A stretch of DNA of 42,992 bases, taken from the NCBI GenBank assembly GCA_032122615.1, contig JAQBGF010000090.1:1-42992 (forward strand), given 5' to 3'. Shown piece after piece: positions 1 to 8,121 of the stretch; the first letter of the stretch is position 1, and every line of letters begins with the position of its first letter. The DNA is from SHZI01 sp032122615 (GTDB lineage: Bacteria; Pseudomonadota; Gammaproteobacteria; Steroidobacterales; GCA-2729495). A program made the position numbers and the translations under genes. Below the pieces are notes generated by a model. The model saw only the letters and a list, made by a program, of their open reading frames with translations, searched no databases and was not told the origin of the DNA.

Positions 1-87
1 GGTCGCAATGTAACGCGCCTGGTGAAATCCGTCGCACATCATAACGTCAATATGGACTATCACGCGCCGATATCACATTCCATTACA

Positions 88-566
88 ATGTCCACCTCAA
101 CGGTGGTGCACCATGACAGCAAAAAAATCATCTCGGCAGAAGATTGGCTGGAGGCTCGCAGGAAACTTCTCGAGCAGGAAAAAATATATACCCGCTAAGG
201 CAATGAACTCGCAGCATTGCGGAGAGCACTACCGTGGGTAAAAATTACCAGGGACTATGAATTACGGCCCGGATGGCAAACAGTCGCTGGCTGACCTGTT
301 TGCCGGCAGCAGTCAGCTTATTATTTATCACTTTAGGTTCGCCCCCGAGCGGGAAGAAGGCGTTCCCGATTTCAGAAGCGCCCGGCGTCAGTGTGTTTTA
401 CAAAGGCTACAACGGTGATGTTTTACATACCTGTTCAACCTATGCACGTGGGCTGGAGGTCTTCAACGGTGCCTATCACCTGCTGGACCTGACAACTAAA
501 GGTCGTAATGAAGATGAGCTTGATTTCACGCTGGCGTGGGTGTGCCACCATGACCAGTACGAGTAA
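88..566 (+). pseudogene. decayed DUF899 (thioredoxin-like fold) protein gene
   Basis: Three reading-frame pieces together match the DUF899 family pattern. From ATG 88 one frame gives the family N-terminus (ISAEDWLEARRKLLEQEK), stops at TAA 196-198, and continues in the same frame into LRRALPWVKITRDYE. Around 258-266 the match shifts frame to GPDGKQSLADLFAG followed by LIIYHFRFAP. Near 355-365 it shifts again to SEAPGVSVFYKG and ends with FNGAYHLLDLTTKGRNED and a TAA at 564-566. The middle of the domain, roughly 100 residues between YHF..P and SEAPG, is missing. The lesions seen are a nonsense codon, a frameshift and an internal deletion with frame change. GC is visibly lower than in the genes that follow. 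Family assignment is from memory of conserved motifs; no function should be expected. Confidence 0.8.
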
Positions 567-647
567 TAGCAAGCCCGCCGCGACTCGGCAGACGAGCATG
601 TAACCCGCAGCGGTTTTCATTACCATACGCGGTCACCGAGGAACGCT

Positions 648-1268
648 ATGCCTGTCTGGATCAAACGCACTCTTTACCTGATCATGCTGCTTTGCTGCGT
701 GACGATTGGTGCCCGTGTTTATCTGAAATTTATGGCTACATCTGAACCGGGGTCAGCCTACTCACCGGCTGTAACCGCGCCCGAGCAACTACCGGACTTT
801 ACCCTGAACGATGTCTGGGGCGAGCCGCACTCAGTCAGCGAATGGGCCGGCAAACCTTTGCTCATCAACTTCTGGGCCACCTGGTGCGCCCCCTGCCGCA
901 AGGAAATGCCGCTGCTCGAGCAGTTCCAGCAGTCACAAGACCCGGCCCGGATGCAGGTCATCGGCATCGCGATCGACCGCCTCGATCCCGTCGTCCGCTT
1001 TCTCGGCGAAACCGGCGTCACCTACCCGAACCTGGTTGGCGAGATGGATGCCACTCGGGCGGCCGAGCAGTTCGCCCCTGGCTTCGCCCTTCCCCTGTCC
1101 ATCGTCGCTGCCCCGGACAGCACGGTACTCGCCGTCCATATTGGCGAAATCCGGGCCAGCGACCTGGAGCAGATCGCGGCCGTGGCGGACGCCCTGGCCA
1201 CCGGTACCCTCTCGACTGCCGACGCCGCGAAGCAGCTGAAGCTGGGCACCCCCGCACCCGCACCCTGA
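648..1268 (+). CDS. membrane-anchored TlpA/ResA-type thiol-disulfide oxidoreductase
   Basis: A 206-residue protein with an uncleaved signal anchor (about residues 7-24), a short linker, then a redoxin/TlpA fold. The active site WCAPC is at residues 79-83 (Cys80 and Cys83) within NFWATWCAPCRKEMP, and a cis-Pro loop lies in FALPLS. Proteins of this kind face the periplasm and reduce or exchange disulfides, often in cytochrome c or envelope-protein maturation; the substrate here is unknown. A good ribosome site (GAGGAA) precedes ATG 648. In Pseudomonas a thiol-disulfide protein (DipZ) also lies next to aroQ-accBC, so the position fits a conserved neighbourhood. The C-terminal 30 residues are Ala/Pro-rich and probably disordered. 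Confidence 0.88.
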   Translation: MPVWIKRTLYLIMLLCCVTIGARVYLKFMATSEPGSAYSPAVTAPEQLPDFTLNDVWGEPHSVSEWAGKPLLINFWATWCAPCRKEMPLLEQFQQSQDPARMQVIGIAIDRLDPVVRFLGETGVTYPNLVGEMDATRAAEQFAPGFALPLSIVAAPDSTVLAVHIGEIRASDLEQIAAVADALATGTLSTADAAKQLKLGTPAPAP

Positions 1269-1273
1269 AACAG

Positions 1274-1352
1274 CGGCCGCCCGGCGGGTGTCCGGTCCGG
1301 GCGCTCACCGTGTACTCACGGTAGCCGGACCGGATTTCCCGCCGGACGGCCG
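1274..1352 (+). repeat. long hairpin element, conserved-apex family (copy 1)
   Basis: Arms at 1274-1300 and 1325-1352 are complementary with small interruptions: ten pairs (TCCGGTCCGG/CCGGACCGGA), a small bulge, eight pairs (CCGGCGGG/CCCGCCGG), one mismatch, then six pairs. The apex at 1301-1324 reads GCGCTCACCGTG, then TACT, then CACGGTAG, and folds on itself. The same apex occurs at 42853-42875 (opposite strand) and 42976-42992 with unrelated arms. It lies 5 bp after the TlpA stop and could act as a terminator-like structure, though no T-run follows. Confidence 0.75.
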
Positions 1353-1409
1353 CGGGCTACGGAGTGCGTTGTCGCAGGCCAGGGTTCGCGGGCCAGGGTC
1401 GCGGCCAGG

Positions 1410-1434
1410 GTCGCGGCTGAAGCCGCTCCTACGG
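1410..1434 (-). repeat. REP-like 23-nt palindromic unit
   Basis: On the minus strand this reads GTAGGAGCGGCTTCAG followed by CCGCGAC, an imperfect palindrome centred on GCGGCTTCAGCCGC. Near-identical copies lie at 9408-9430 and 11000-11024, and a variant with the central G/C pair inverted at 29540-29562, 29598-29620 and 42922-42944. It sits between the TlpA gene and aroQ. Confidence 0.85.
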
Positions 1435-1512
1435 GGATCAACGCGCCAGATGTCCTTCCGCGGCGAAATTCGCTAAACTCGCAGCCATCTCCGGCGATAA
1501 AGACTCCATCTG

Positions 1513-1962
1513 ATGGCGCGGCTGCTGCTGCTCAACGGCCCCAACCTGAACCTGCTCGGCCGGCGGGAACCCCATTTGTACGGCTCGACGAGTCTTTCGG
1601 ACATCGAACAAGCCGTCGCGGCGGACGCCAAGGCCGCCGGGCACGAACTCGACGTCTTTCAGACCAATTCCGAGGCCGCCCTGGTGGACCGCATCCAGCA
1701 GGCGGCAGGCCAGGCGGACTTCATCCTGCTGAACCCGGGCGCGCTGACGCACACCAGCGTTGCCCTGCGCGATGCGCTGTTGGCCGTCGGCATCCCGTTC
1801 ATCGAAATACACCTCAGCAACGTGTATGCCCGGGAGGAATTCCGGCGGCACTCCTACGTATCCGACGTGGCCGTCGGCGTCATCACGGGGCTCGGCGCCC
1901 TGGGATACCAGCTGGCCCTTCAGGCGGCCTGCGCGCAGCTCGCGCGCCCGCAAGCAAAATAA
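1513..1962 (+). CDS. aroQ: 3-dehydroquinate dehydratase, type II
   Basis: A 149-residue protein, the normal size for the dodecameric type II enzyme that dehydrates 3-dehydroquinate to 3-dehydroshikimate in the shikimate pathway. The N-terminal LLLLNGPNLNLLGRREP and the flexible-loop Tyr in HLYG are present, as are NPGALTHTSVALRDA, EIHLSNVYAREEFRRHS (catalytic His and substrate-binding residues) and a C-terminal GVITGLGALGY. It is followed 12 nt later by accB, and aroQ-accB-accC-prmA is a classic gammaproteobacterial order, so co-transcription is likely. No convincing Shine-Dalgarno precedes ATG 1513, but the protein aligns from its first residue. Confidence 0.96.
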   Translation: MARLLLLNGPNLNLLGRREPHLYGSTSLSDIEQAVAADAKAAGHELDVFQTNSEAALVDRIQQAAGQADFILLNPGALTHTSVALRDALLAVGIPFIEIHLSNVYAREEFRRHSYVSDVAVGVITGLGALGYQLALQAACAQLARPQAK

Positions 1963-1974
1963 GCGAGGACTGTC

Positions 1975-2451
1975 ATGGACATCCGCAAGGTCAAGAAACT
2001 GATCGAGTTGCTCGAGGAATCCAACCTCGCCGAGCTGGAGATCACCGAGGGTGAGGAATCGGTGCGCATCAGCCGGCAGGTGCACAACCCGCAGGTGCAA
2101 TACCTCGCGCCCCCCATGCCGTATCCGGCAGCCGCGATGGCCGCACCCGCGGCAGGCGCCGTGAGTGCCGGAACCGGCGGCGCCGCGCCAGCCCCCGCCA
2201 GCATCGAGCCCGCGGGCCACCAGGTGCTGTCGCCGATGGTCGGTACCTATTACGAAGCAGCCGCTCCCGGCTCACCGAACTTCGTCAAGATCGGCGACCA
2301 GGTCAAGGCTGGCGACACGCTGTGCATCATCGAAGCGATGAAAATGATGAACCAGATCGAAGCCGACGTGTCCGGCAAGGTAGTGGCGGCGCTCGCGAAA
2401 AACGGTGAACCCGTCGAGTTCGGCCAGCCGCTATTCGTCATCGAAACCTGA
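1975..2451 (+). CDS. accB: biotin carboxyl carrier protein of acetyl-CoA carboxylase
   Basis: A 158-residue protein. The N-terminal MDIRKVKKLIELLEESNL region is the usual AccB dimerisation/regulatory helix. A Pro/Ala-rich linker (about residues 45-80) leads to the biotinyl domain, with the biotinylated Lys123 in EAMKMMN. It carries the carboxybiotin group between biotin carboxylase (AccC, next gene) and carboxyltransferase in the first step of fatty-acid synthesis. The ribosome site GCGAGGA lies before ATG 1975. The stop is 7 nt before the accC start, consistent with one operon and balanced translation. Confidence 0.97.
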   Translation: MDIRKVKKLIELLEESNLAELEITEGEESVRISRQVHNPQVQYLAPPMPYPAAAMAAPAAGAVSAGTGGAAPAPASIEPAGHQVLSPMVGTYYEAAAPGSPNFVKIGDQVKAGDTLCIIEAMKMMNQIEADVSGKVVAALAKNGEPVEFGQPLFVIET

Positions 2452-2458
2452 ACGACTA

Positions 2459-3799
2459 ATGCTCGACAAGGTCGTTATTGCCAATCGCGCGGAAATCGCG
2501 CTGCGCATCCAGCGTGCGTGCCGCGAACTCGGCATCAAGACGGTAGCGGTGCATTCCACGGCCGATGCCGGCCAGAAGCACGTACTGCTTGCCGACGAGA
2601 CGGTGTGCATCGGCCCGCCACCCTCGGCACTGAGTTACCTCAATATGCCCGCCATCATCAGCGCGGCCGAGGTCACGGACGCCGTGGCCATTCACCCCGG
2701 CTACGGCTTCCTGTCGGAGAACGCCGACTTCGCGGAGCGGGTGCAGCGCAGCGGCTTTATTTTCGTGGGCCCGCCACCGGACGTGATCCGGCTGATGGGC
2801 GACAAGATCTCGGCCAAGGAAGCCATGCGGGCCGCGGGCGTGCCCTGCGTCCCGGGCTCGGACGGCCCACTAGGCGAGGACGGCGACGAAATCCGCAAGA
2901 TGGCCCGGTCCATCGGTTACCCGGTGATCATCAAGGCTGCCGGCGGCGGAGGCGGGCGCGGAATGCGCGTGGCCCACTCTGATGCCGCACTGCTCAACGC
3001 GGTCACGGTGACCCGCGCCGAGGCGGGCGCGGCGTTCGGCAACAGCACCGTCTACATGGAAAAGTACCTGCAGAGACCCCGGCACATCGAGTTCCAGGTG
3101 CTGGCCGATGCCCACGGCAACGTGGTGCACCTGTTCGATCGCGACTGCTCGATGCAGCGCCGCCACCAGAAAGTGCTGGAAGAAGCGCCGGCGACCGGGA
3201 TTTCAGACGAACTGCGCATGAAGATGGGCACCCAGGTGGTCGAGGCCTGCCGGGAAATTGGCTACCGCAGCGCGGGCACCTTCGAGTTCCTGTACGAAAA
3301 CGGCGAGTTCTATTTCATCGAGATGAACACCCGCGTGCAGGTTGAACACCCCGTGACCGAGCTGATAACCGGCGTCGATATCGTCAAGGAACAGCTCAAG
3401 ATCGCGGCGGGCGAGAAATTGTCCCTGCGCCAGGAAGATCTCGTCATCCGCGGTCACGCCGTTGAATGCCGCATCAATGCCGAGGATCCGCGCACGTTCA
3501 TGCCCTCACCCGGCAAAGTGGGCCTGTGGCACCCCCCGGGCGGCCCCGGAATCCGCGTCGACAGCCACCTGTACAGCGGCTACACCGTGCCGCCGTTCTA
3601 TGACTCCCTGATCGCCAAGGTAATCGCCCATGGCGACAACCGGGATTCGGCCATCACGCGCATGAGCATTGCCCTGAGCGAAATGGTCGTGGAAGGCGTC
3701 AAAACTAACATCCCGCTGCACCGCGACCTCTGCCAGGACGCCGCGTTCAGGCAGGGCGGCACGGATATTCATTACCTCGAGAAGAAACTGCGAGCCTGA
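2459..3799 (+). CDS. accC: biotin carboxylase subunit of acetyl-CoA carboxylase
   Basis: A 446-residue protein, close to the roughly 450 expected. It begins MLDKVVIANRAEIALRI; a longer in-frame reading from 2405 overlaps accB and is not needed. The biotin carboxylase N-domain is followed by ATP-grasp features: the glycine-rich loop KAAGGGGGRGMR, EKYLQRPRHIEFQVLAD, and the catalytic/metal region FIEMNTRVQVEHPVTE. The C-terminal domain contains VIRGHAVECRINAEDP. It carboxylates biotin on AccB using ATP and bicarbonate. It follows accB by 7 nt and precedes prmA by 9 nt. Confidence 0.97.
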   Translation: MLDKVVIANRAEIALRIQRACRELGIKTVAVHSTADAGQKHVLLADETVCIGPPPSALSYLNMPAIISAAEVTDAVAIHPGYGFLSENADFAERVQRSGFIFVGPPPDVIRLMGDKISAKEAMRAAGVPCVPGSDGPLGEDGDEIRKMARSIGYPVIIKAAGGGGGRGMRVAHSDAALLNAVTVTRAEAGAAFGNSTVYMEKYLQRPRHIEFQVLADAHGNVVHLFDRDCSMQRRHQKVLEEAPATGISDELRMKMGTQVVEACREIGYRSAGTFEFLYENGEFYFIEMNTRVQVEHPVTELITGVDIVKEQLKIAAGEKLSLRQEDLVIRGHAVECRINAEDPRTFMPSPGKVGLWHPPGGPGIRVDSHLYSGYTVPPFYDSLIAKVIAHGDNRDSAITRMSIALSEMVVEGVKTNIPLHRDLCQDAAFRQGGTDIHYLEKKLRA

Positions 3800-3808
3800 C
3801 GGACGCGC

Positions 3809-4687
3809 ATGGTCGGAACCTGGCTGCAGGCCGCGGTGGACTGCCCGCAGACCGACGTGGCGGACATCGAGGCCACCTTCGAGTCGCTCGGAGCGCTCGT
3901 GACCTGGGCCCAGGGCGCCGATGACGAGGAAATCCTGGAGCCCGAACCGGGCGCCACGCCATTGTGGGCAGCCGTCCGCATTACGGCCCTGCTGCCTCCG
4001 GACACGCCGCGTGACCGGATTGCAGCGGCTTTCCCGAACTGCCGGCCGCACTTCGAGGTCGTGGCCGACCGCGACTGGGACGCCGAGTGGCGCCGCTCCT
4101 TACAACCGCTGCGTTTTGGCCAGCGCCTGTGGGTCTGCCCGGAAGGCCGGGCCTGCCCGGACGCCGCGGGCATCAGCCTGACGCTGGAGCCGGGCCTGGC
4201 CTTCGGCACCGGCACCCACCCCACGACCGCCATGTGCCTCGCCTGGCTCGATGGCCAGCCGCTCGGCAATAGCCGGGTGCTCGATTACGGCTGCGGTTCC
4301 GGAATTCTTGCCATCGCCGCCTTGATCCTCGGCGCCCGATCGGCGATGGCCGTGGACATCGATCTCCAGGCCCTGACGGCCACCCGCGCCAACGCGGCGC
4401 GCAATCACTGCGCCGAACGCCTGACCACTGGTTTACCAGCCGAGTTGCTACCGGCCTGTGCGCAGGAAACCTTTGAAATCATCGTGGCTAACATCCTGTC
4501 CGGACCGCTGGTGCAACTGGCACCGCGCTTGCGCCGCTTTGCCCGACCGGCGACCCGGGTGGCGTTGAGCGGTATCCTTGTGGATCAGGCCCCGGAGGTA
4601 ATTGCCGCATTCGGTCCGTGGGCACGCCTCGCTGTCACCGCCGACCAGGGCGGCTGGGTGTTGCTCGCCGGAACCGTCACGAGCTGA
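3809..4687 (+). CDS. prmA: ribosomal protein L11 methyltransferase
   Basis: A 292-residue protein with the usual PrmA layout: a small N-terminal substrate-recognition domain (to about residue 110) and a Rossmann-type SAM domain with VLDYGCGSGILAIAA (motif I), AVDIDLQAL, and the NPPY-like motif IVANIL. LEPGLAFGTGTHPTT is the typical PrmA loop. It trimethylates lysines and the N-terminus of ribosomal protein L11. Its position immediately after accC is the same as in Pseudomonas and E. coli relatives. Confidence 0.96.
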   Translation: MVGTWLQAAVDCPQTDVADIEATFESLGALVTWAQGADDEEILEPEPGATPLWAAVRITALLPPDTPRDRIAAAFPNCRPHFEVVADRDWDAEWRRSLQPLRFGQRLWVCPEGRACPDAAGISLTLEPGLAFGTGTHPTTAMCLAWLDGQPLGNSRVLDYGCGSGILAIAALILGARSAMAVDIDLQALTATRANAARNHCAERLTTGLPAELLPACAQETFEIIVANILSGPLVQLAPRLRRFARPATRVALSGILVDQAPEVIAAFGPWARLAVTADQGGWVLLAGTVTS

Positions 4688-4691
4688 AATC

Positions 4692-5957
4692 ATGTACACC
4701 AGTTGCCCCGAGTGCGGCACGGTATTTCGTATTAGTACCAATGATTTGCGGGTGGCCGAAGGCCACGTGCGCTGCGGGCACTGCTCGGCCACATTCAATG
4801 CTGTTGCGACGCTCTCCGACGAACCGCCGCGCTCCGCCACGCGCGTCTCGCCAACCGAACCGGAGAGCCTGACACCGCCCGTTGACGTTGCAGGGGCGGC
4901 GCACGGTGACGACACCCTGGAATTCAACATTCCGGAGGACAGCTGGTCCAACTTCTTCACGGGCGACGTATTGTCCCGGGGCCGCCAGGAACCGGTGATC
5001 GCGGAGATGCCGGCGGAGCCAGTCGACCTGCCCGCAACCGACCCCGAATCGACGGATGCCCCCCCGGAACCTCCCCCGCCTGAAGTGGATGACGGCGACT
5101 GGCAGGCGCTGCTGGACGAAGTACAGGACGACAACGCCGCGACGGACTCCGTCTATGTCATTGAAACTGACCCACCAGAGGACGTGCCGGAGGACGTGCC
5201 GGCACAGACGCCGTGGGACGAACCCGCCCTGGAAGCAACCCGGACACCCGCGCCACTGCCGGTGGATTTCATGGCTAACCTCGCCCTTGACCGGACCGCC
5301 GCTGACTTCGAAGTGCCTGGCAGCGGCGTCGACCCCGATGACGGCCAGACGACGCCGGAAACGCCGGATGAACCGGCTACGCACCAGCCGTTTGCCTGGA
5401 CGCCGCCGGAACCGGTCGCCACCGTCGAGCCCCGACGCCGCTGGGTTTACGCCGCCGGCACTGCGCTGCTGGCCGTGGCCCTAATAATTCAGTTGCTTCA
5501 TCAGCGGCGGGACGAACTGGCAACCAACCCCGCGTTCACTGAAGCACTACAACGGGTCTACGGGGCACTGGAGATCCCGCTCTGGCCCGCCTGGAACCTG
5601 CAGGCCTATGAAATTCGCAATTACGAGGCTATCGCTGATCGGAGCAGTCGGGGCGCACTGGATATCCTGGCGCGCATTGCGGTGGTCGGTGACGACCGCG
5701 TTGGCCTGCCACTGGTGCGCGTGACCCTTACCGACCGTTTTGGCCAGCCACTGGGCTCCCGGGTCTTCGAACCGGATGAATACCTGGGCAAAAATTCGCG
5801 ACCACGCGAACCGGTGAGTCCGGGCACATTGATCCCTGTAGAAATCAGTCTCAAGGATCCTGGAACTGATGCGCAGGGCTTCGACGTTGATATTTGCCTG
5901 ATGAATCAGCGCGACGGAATGACTTGCCAGTCAGAGCGTGAACCCTTCTCGCGCTGA
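4692..5957 (+). CDS. MJ0042-type zinc-ribbon, DUF3426 membrane protein
   Basis: A 421-residue protein starting at ATG 4692, 4 nt after prmA. The zinc ribbon (residues 1-40) has CPECGTVFRI and RCGHC cysteine pairs. A long acidic, Pro-rich, low-complexity region (about 60-250) follows, then one transmembrane helix (WVYAAGTALLAVALIIQLL, about 255-275) and a C-terminal DUF3426 domain of about 140 residues that would be periplasmic. The family is conserved in this position between prmA and dusB/fis in many gammaproteobacteria, but its role is unknown. The ribbon resembles those of nucleic-acid- or protein-binding regulators, so a cytoplasmic sensing end is possible (inference). Confidence 0.9.
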   Translation: MYTSCPECGTVFRISTNDLRVAEGHVRCGHCSATFNAVATLSDEPPRSATRVSPTEPESLTPPVDVAGAAHGDDTLEFNIPEDSWSNFFTGDVLSRGRQEPVIAEMPAEPVDLPATDPESTDAPPEPPPPEVDDGDWQALLDEVQDDNAATDSVYVIETDPPEDVPEDVPAQTPWDEPALEATRTPAPLPVDFMANLALDRTAADFEVPGSGVDPDDGQTTPETPDEPATHQPFAWTPPEPVATVEPRRRWVYAAGTALLAVALIIQLLHQRRDELATNPAFTEALQRVYGALEIPLWPAWNLQAYEIRNYEAIADRSSRGALDILARIAVVGDDRVGLPLVRVTLTDRFGQPLGSRVFEPDEYLGKNSRPREPVSPGTLIPVEISLKDPGTDAQGFDVDICLMNQRDGMTCQSEREPFSR

Positions 5958-6214
5958 ACTCACTTCACTAATCGCTCGCAACTGCCTGTCTGCAGACACC
6001 GCGACGTTATCACTGACCCACGCGTATCCGGACTGTGATCATTCGCATTGCAAATGCCCTGATCAAACACACGTCGCATCGTTTCGACGTGGTATGATTT
6101 CGCCCCCTCGCGAGCGGCCAATAATTTTTCCAGACGATCCGCCGCGGGGATCCAGTGTTTAACAGGCGATGTCTGCGCGGCCGAGGCCGCGGCGACTGTC
6201 GGGGTTGATCTTCA
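5958..6214 (+). other. gene-free spacer where dusB is normally found; fis leader
   Basis: 257 bp without a convincing gene. In many gammaproteobacteria dusB (tRNA-dihydrouridine synthase B) sits here and is co-transcribed with fis; no DusB motif is readable in any frame. A TATGAT hexamer at 6093-6098 could be a -10 box for fis, but a matching -35 is weak. The segment is lower in GC than its flanks, as expected for a promoter region. Confidence 0.5.
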
Positions 6215-6232
6215 GTGAGGAGTACGGAAGCG

Positions 6233-6544
6233 GTGGCGAAAAGCGCGCGCAACAAGACCCCGGTAAAAAAGCACAGCGCGCCACGCACCGGGGCAGCAAC
6301 AGTCCGCGTCAAAAATCCCCCGCTTCGTGACTACACAGAAGAAGCGCTGCAGAAATACTTTGGCGATCTCAATGGCCACCGCCCAGGTGATCTCTATGAA
6401 CTTGTGTTGGGTGAAATCGAAGAACCCCTGTTCAAGACGGTGCTCGACTACACAAAGGGCAACCAGAGCGTGGCGGCCGAGATTCTCGGTATCAATCGGG
6501 CCACGCTGCGCAAGAAACTACGGCACTACCAGCTGCTCGGCTAG
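6233..6544 (+). CDS. fis: nucleoid-associated DNA-binding protein Fis
   Basis: About 103 residues from GTG 6233, chosen because GTGAGGAG at 6215-6222 then serves as the Shine-Dalgarno; an upstream GTG at 6215 would bury that site in the coding region. The first 35 residues are basic and variable. The core matches Fis: EEALQKYFGDLNGHRPGDLYELVLGEIEEPLF (dimer helices) and the C-terminal helix-turn-helix GNQSVAAEILGINRATLRKKL. Fis bends DNA and adjusts transcription of stable RNA and other growth-phase genes. purH starts 13 nt after the stop, as in Pseudomonas. Confidence 0.95.
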   Translation: MAKSARNKTPVKKHSAPRTGAATVRVKNPPLRDYTEEALQKYFGDLNGHRPGDLYELVLGEIEEPLFKTVLDYTKGNQSVAAEILGINRATLRKKLRHYQLLG

Positions 6545-6556
6545 GTCATCGGTCCG

Positions 6557-8119
6557 GTGGGTGCCTCCCGTTTCGTGAGTCGCGCGCTCATCAGCGTGTC
6601 TGACAAATCCGGCGTGGTCGAGCTGGCGACCCGGCTGCTGCAGCTCAAGTTCGATCTACTCTCCACCGGCGGCACCGCCGCCGTGCTGCGCCAAGCGGGG
6701 CTACCGGTCACGGATGTCGCTGAAATCACTGGCTTTCCCGAGATCATGGACGGGCGGGTCAAGACCCTGCACCCGGCGATCCACGGGGGCCTGCTCGGCC
6801 GTCGGGACGTGGATTCCGCCGTCATGCAAGAGCATGGCATCGGCCCCATCGACCTTCTGATCGTCAACCTGTATGCCTTCGAGGAAACCGTGAGCCGTCC
6901 GGGCTGCACGCGCGACGAAGCGATCGAGAACATCGATATCGGCGGTCCCGCCATGCTGCGGGCCGCGGCAAAGAATCACTCCTTCGTCACCGTCGTTGTA
7001 GACCCGGCCGACTACCAGCGGGTACTCGCGGAACTTGGCACGAGCGGCAACGTGAGCCGTGACACGCGCCGCTACCTGGCTCGCAAGGCCTTCGCGCACA
7101 CCGCCAGTTACGACGCCGCCGTTTTCAACTGGTTGCGCGGGGCGGATGGCGACAGCGGCCTGCCGGTCAGGTTCCCGCTGGGGCTGACACTGAAGGACAC
7201 GCTTCGCTACGGTGAGAACCCGCACCAGCGCGCCGCGTTGTACACGATGCCTGGTTGCGCCACCGACACAGTTGTTGGCGCAAAGCTGCATCAGGGTAAG
7301 GAACTGTCCTTCAATAATCTGGCCGATGCCGACGCAGCTCTTGAGTGCGTGCGAATACTGGCGTCACCGGCTTGCGTGATTGTCAAACACGCGAACCCTT
7401 GTGGTGTGGGTTGTGCCGGGTCTGCGGCGGCGGCATACGAAAAAGCCTACGCAACCGACCCCACGTCTGCCTTCGGCGGCATCATCGCCTTCAACGCCAC
7501 GGTGGACGGCGCACTGGCGACCACGATCATCGAGCGCCAGTTTGTCGAAGTGATGGTGGCGACGGCCTACACGCCCGAGGCACTGACGGCACTGGCCCGC
7601 AAACCGAATATCCGCGTGCTCGAAACCGGCCCGCTGCGCGCCACACTGCCCCCGGGCTTGCGCGTCGAGCAACTGGAAGGCGGCATGCTGGTACAAGACA
7701 CCGACGTGGCGACACTGCCACCGGAGGCCCTGCGCGTCGTCACCCGACGGCGACCGAACGCAACCGAACGGGCCGACGCCGAACTGGCCTGGAAGCTGGT
7801 GCGCTCGGTCAAGTCCAATGCGATCCTGTTTGTTCGGGACGCCGCCACCATCGGCATTGGCGCGGGCCAGATGAGCCGCGTCATGAGCGTCCGGATCGCG
7901 GCCTGGAAGGCCGAGGAGGCGGGCCTGAAGACGGCCGGTGCCGTGATGGCCTCCGACGCCTTCTTCCCGTTCCGCGACGGCATCGACCTGGCCGCCAGCT
8001 TTGGAATCTCGACCATCATCCAGCCGGGCGGCTCCGTGCGGGATGCCGAGGTCATTGCCGCGGCCGATGAACACGGCATCGCCATGCTGTTCACGGGCAT
8101 GCGGCACTTCAGGCACTAG
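6557..8119 (+). CDS. purH: bifunctional AICAR transformylase / IMP cyclohydrolase
   Basis: A 520-residue protein that performs the last two steps of IMP synthesis. The N-terminal IMP cyclohydrolase (MGS-like) domain has SVSDKSGVVELA, LSTGGTA and TGFPEIMDGRVKTLHP. The C-terminal AICAR transformylase domain has RYGENPHQRAALY, KHANPCGVG, DPTSAFGGIIAFN, and near the end SDAFFPFRDGID. Start at GTG 6557; GTG 6575 is an alternative. It precedes purD by 2 nt, so the two are almost certainly translated from one message. Confidence 0.96.
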   Translation: MGASRFVSRALISVSDKSGVVELATRLLQLKFDLLSTGGTAAVLRQAGLPVTDVAEITGFPEIMDGRVKTLHPAIHGGLLGRRDVDSAVMQEHGIGPIDLLIVNLYAFEETVSRPGCTRDEAIENIDIGGPAMLRAAAKNHSFVTVVVDPADYQRVLAELGTSGNVSRDTRRYLARKAFAHTASYDAAVFNWLRGADGDSGLPVRFPLGLTLKDTLRYGENPHQRAALYTMPGCATDTVVGAKLHQGKELSFNNLADADAALECVRILASPACVIVKHANPCGVGCAGSAAAAYEKAYATDPTSAFGGIIAFNATVDGALATTIIERQFVEVMVATAYTPEALTALARKPNIRVLETGPLRATLPPGLRVEQLEGGMLVQDTDVATLPPEALRVVTRRRPNATERADAELAWKLVRSVKSNAILFVRDAATIGIGAGQMSRVMSVRIAAWKAEEAGLKTAGAVMASDAFFPFRDGIDLAASFGISTIIQPGGSVRDAEVIAAADEHGIAMLFTGMRHFRH

Positions 8120-8121
8120 CG

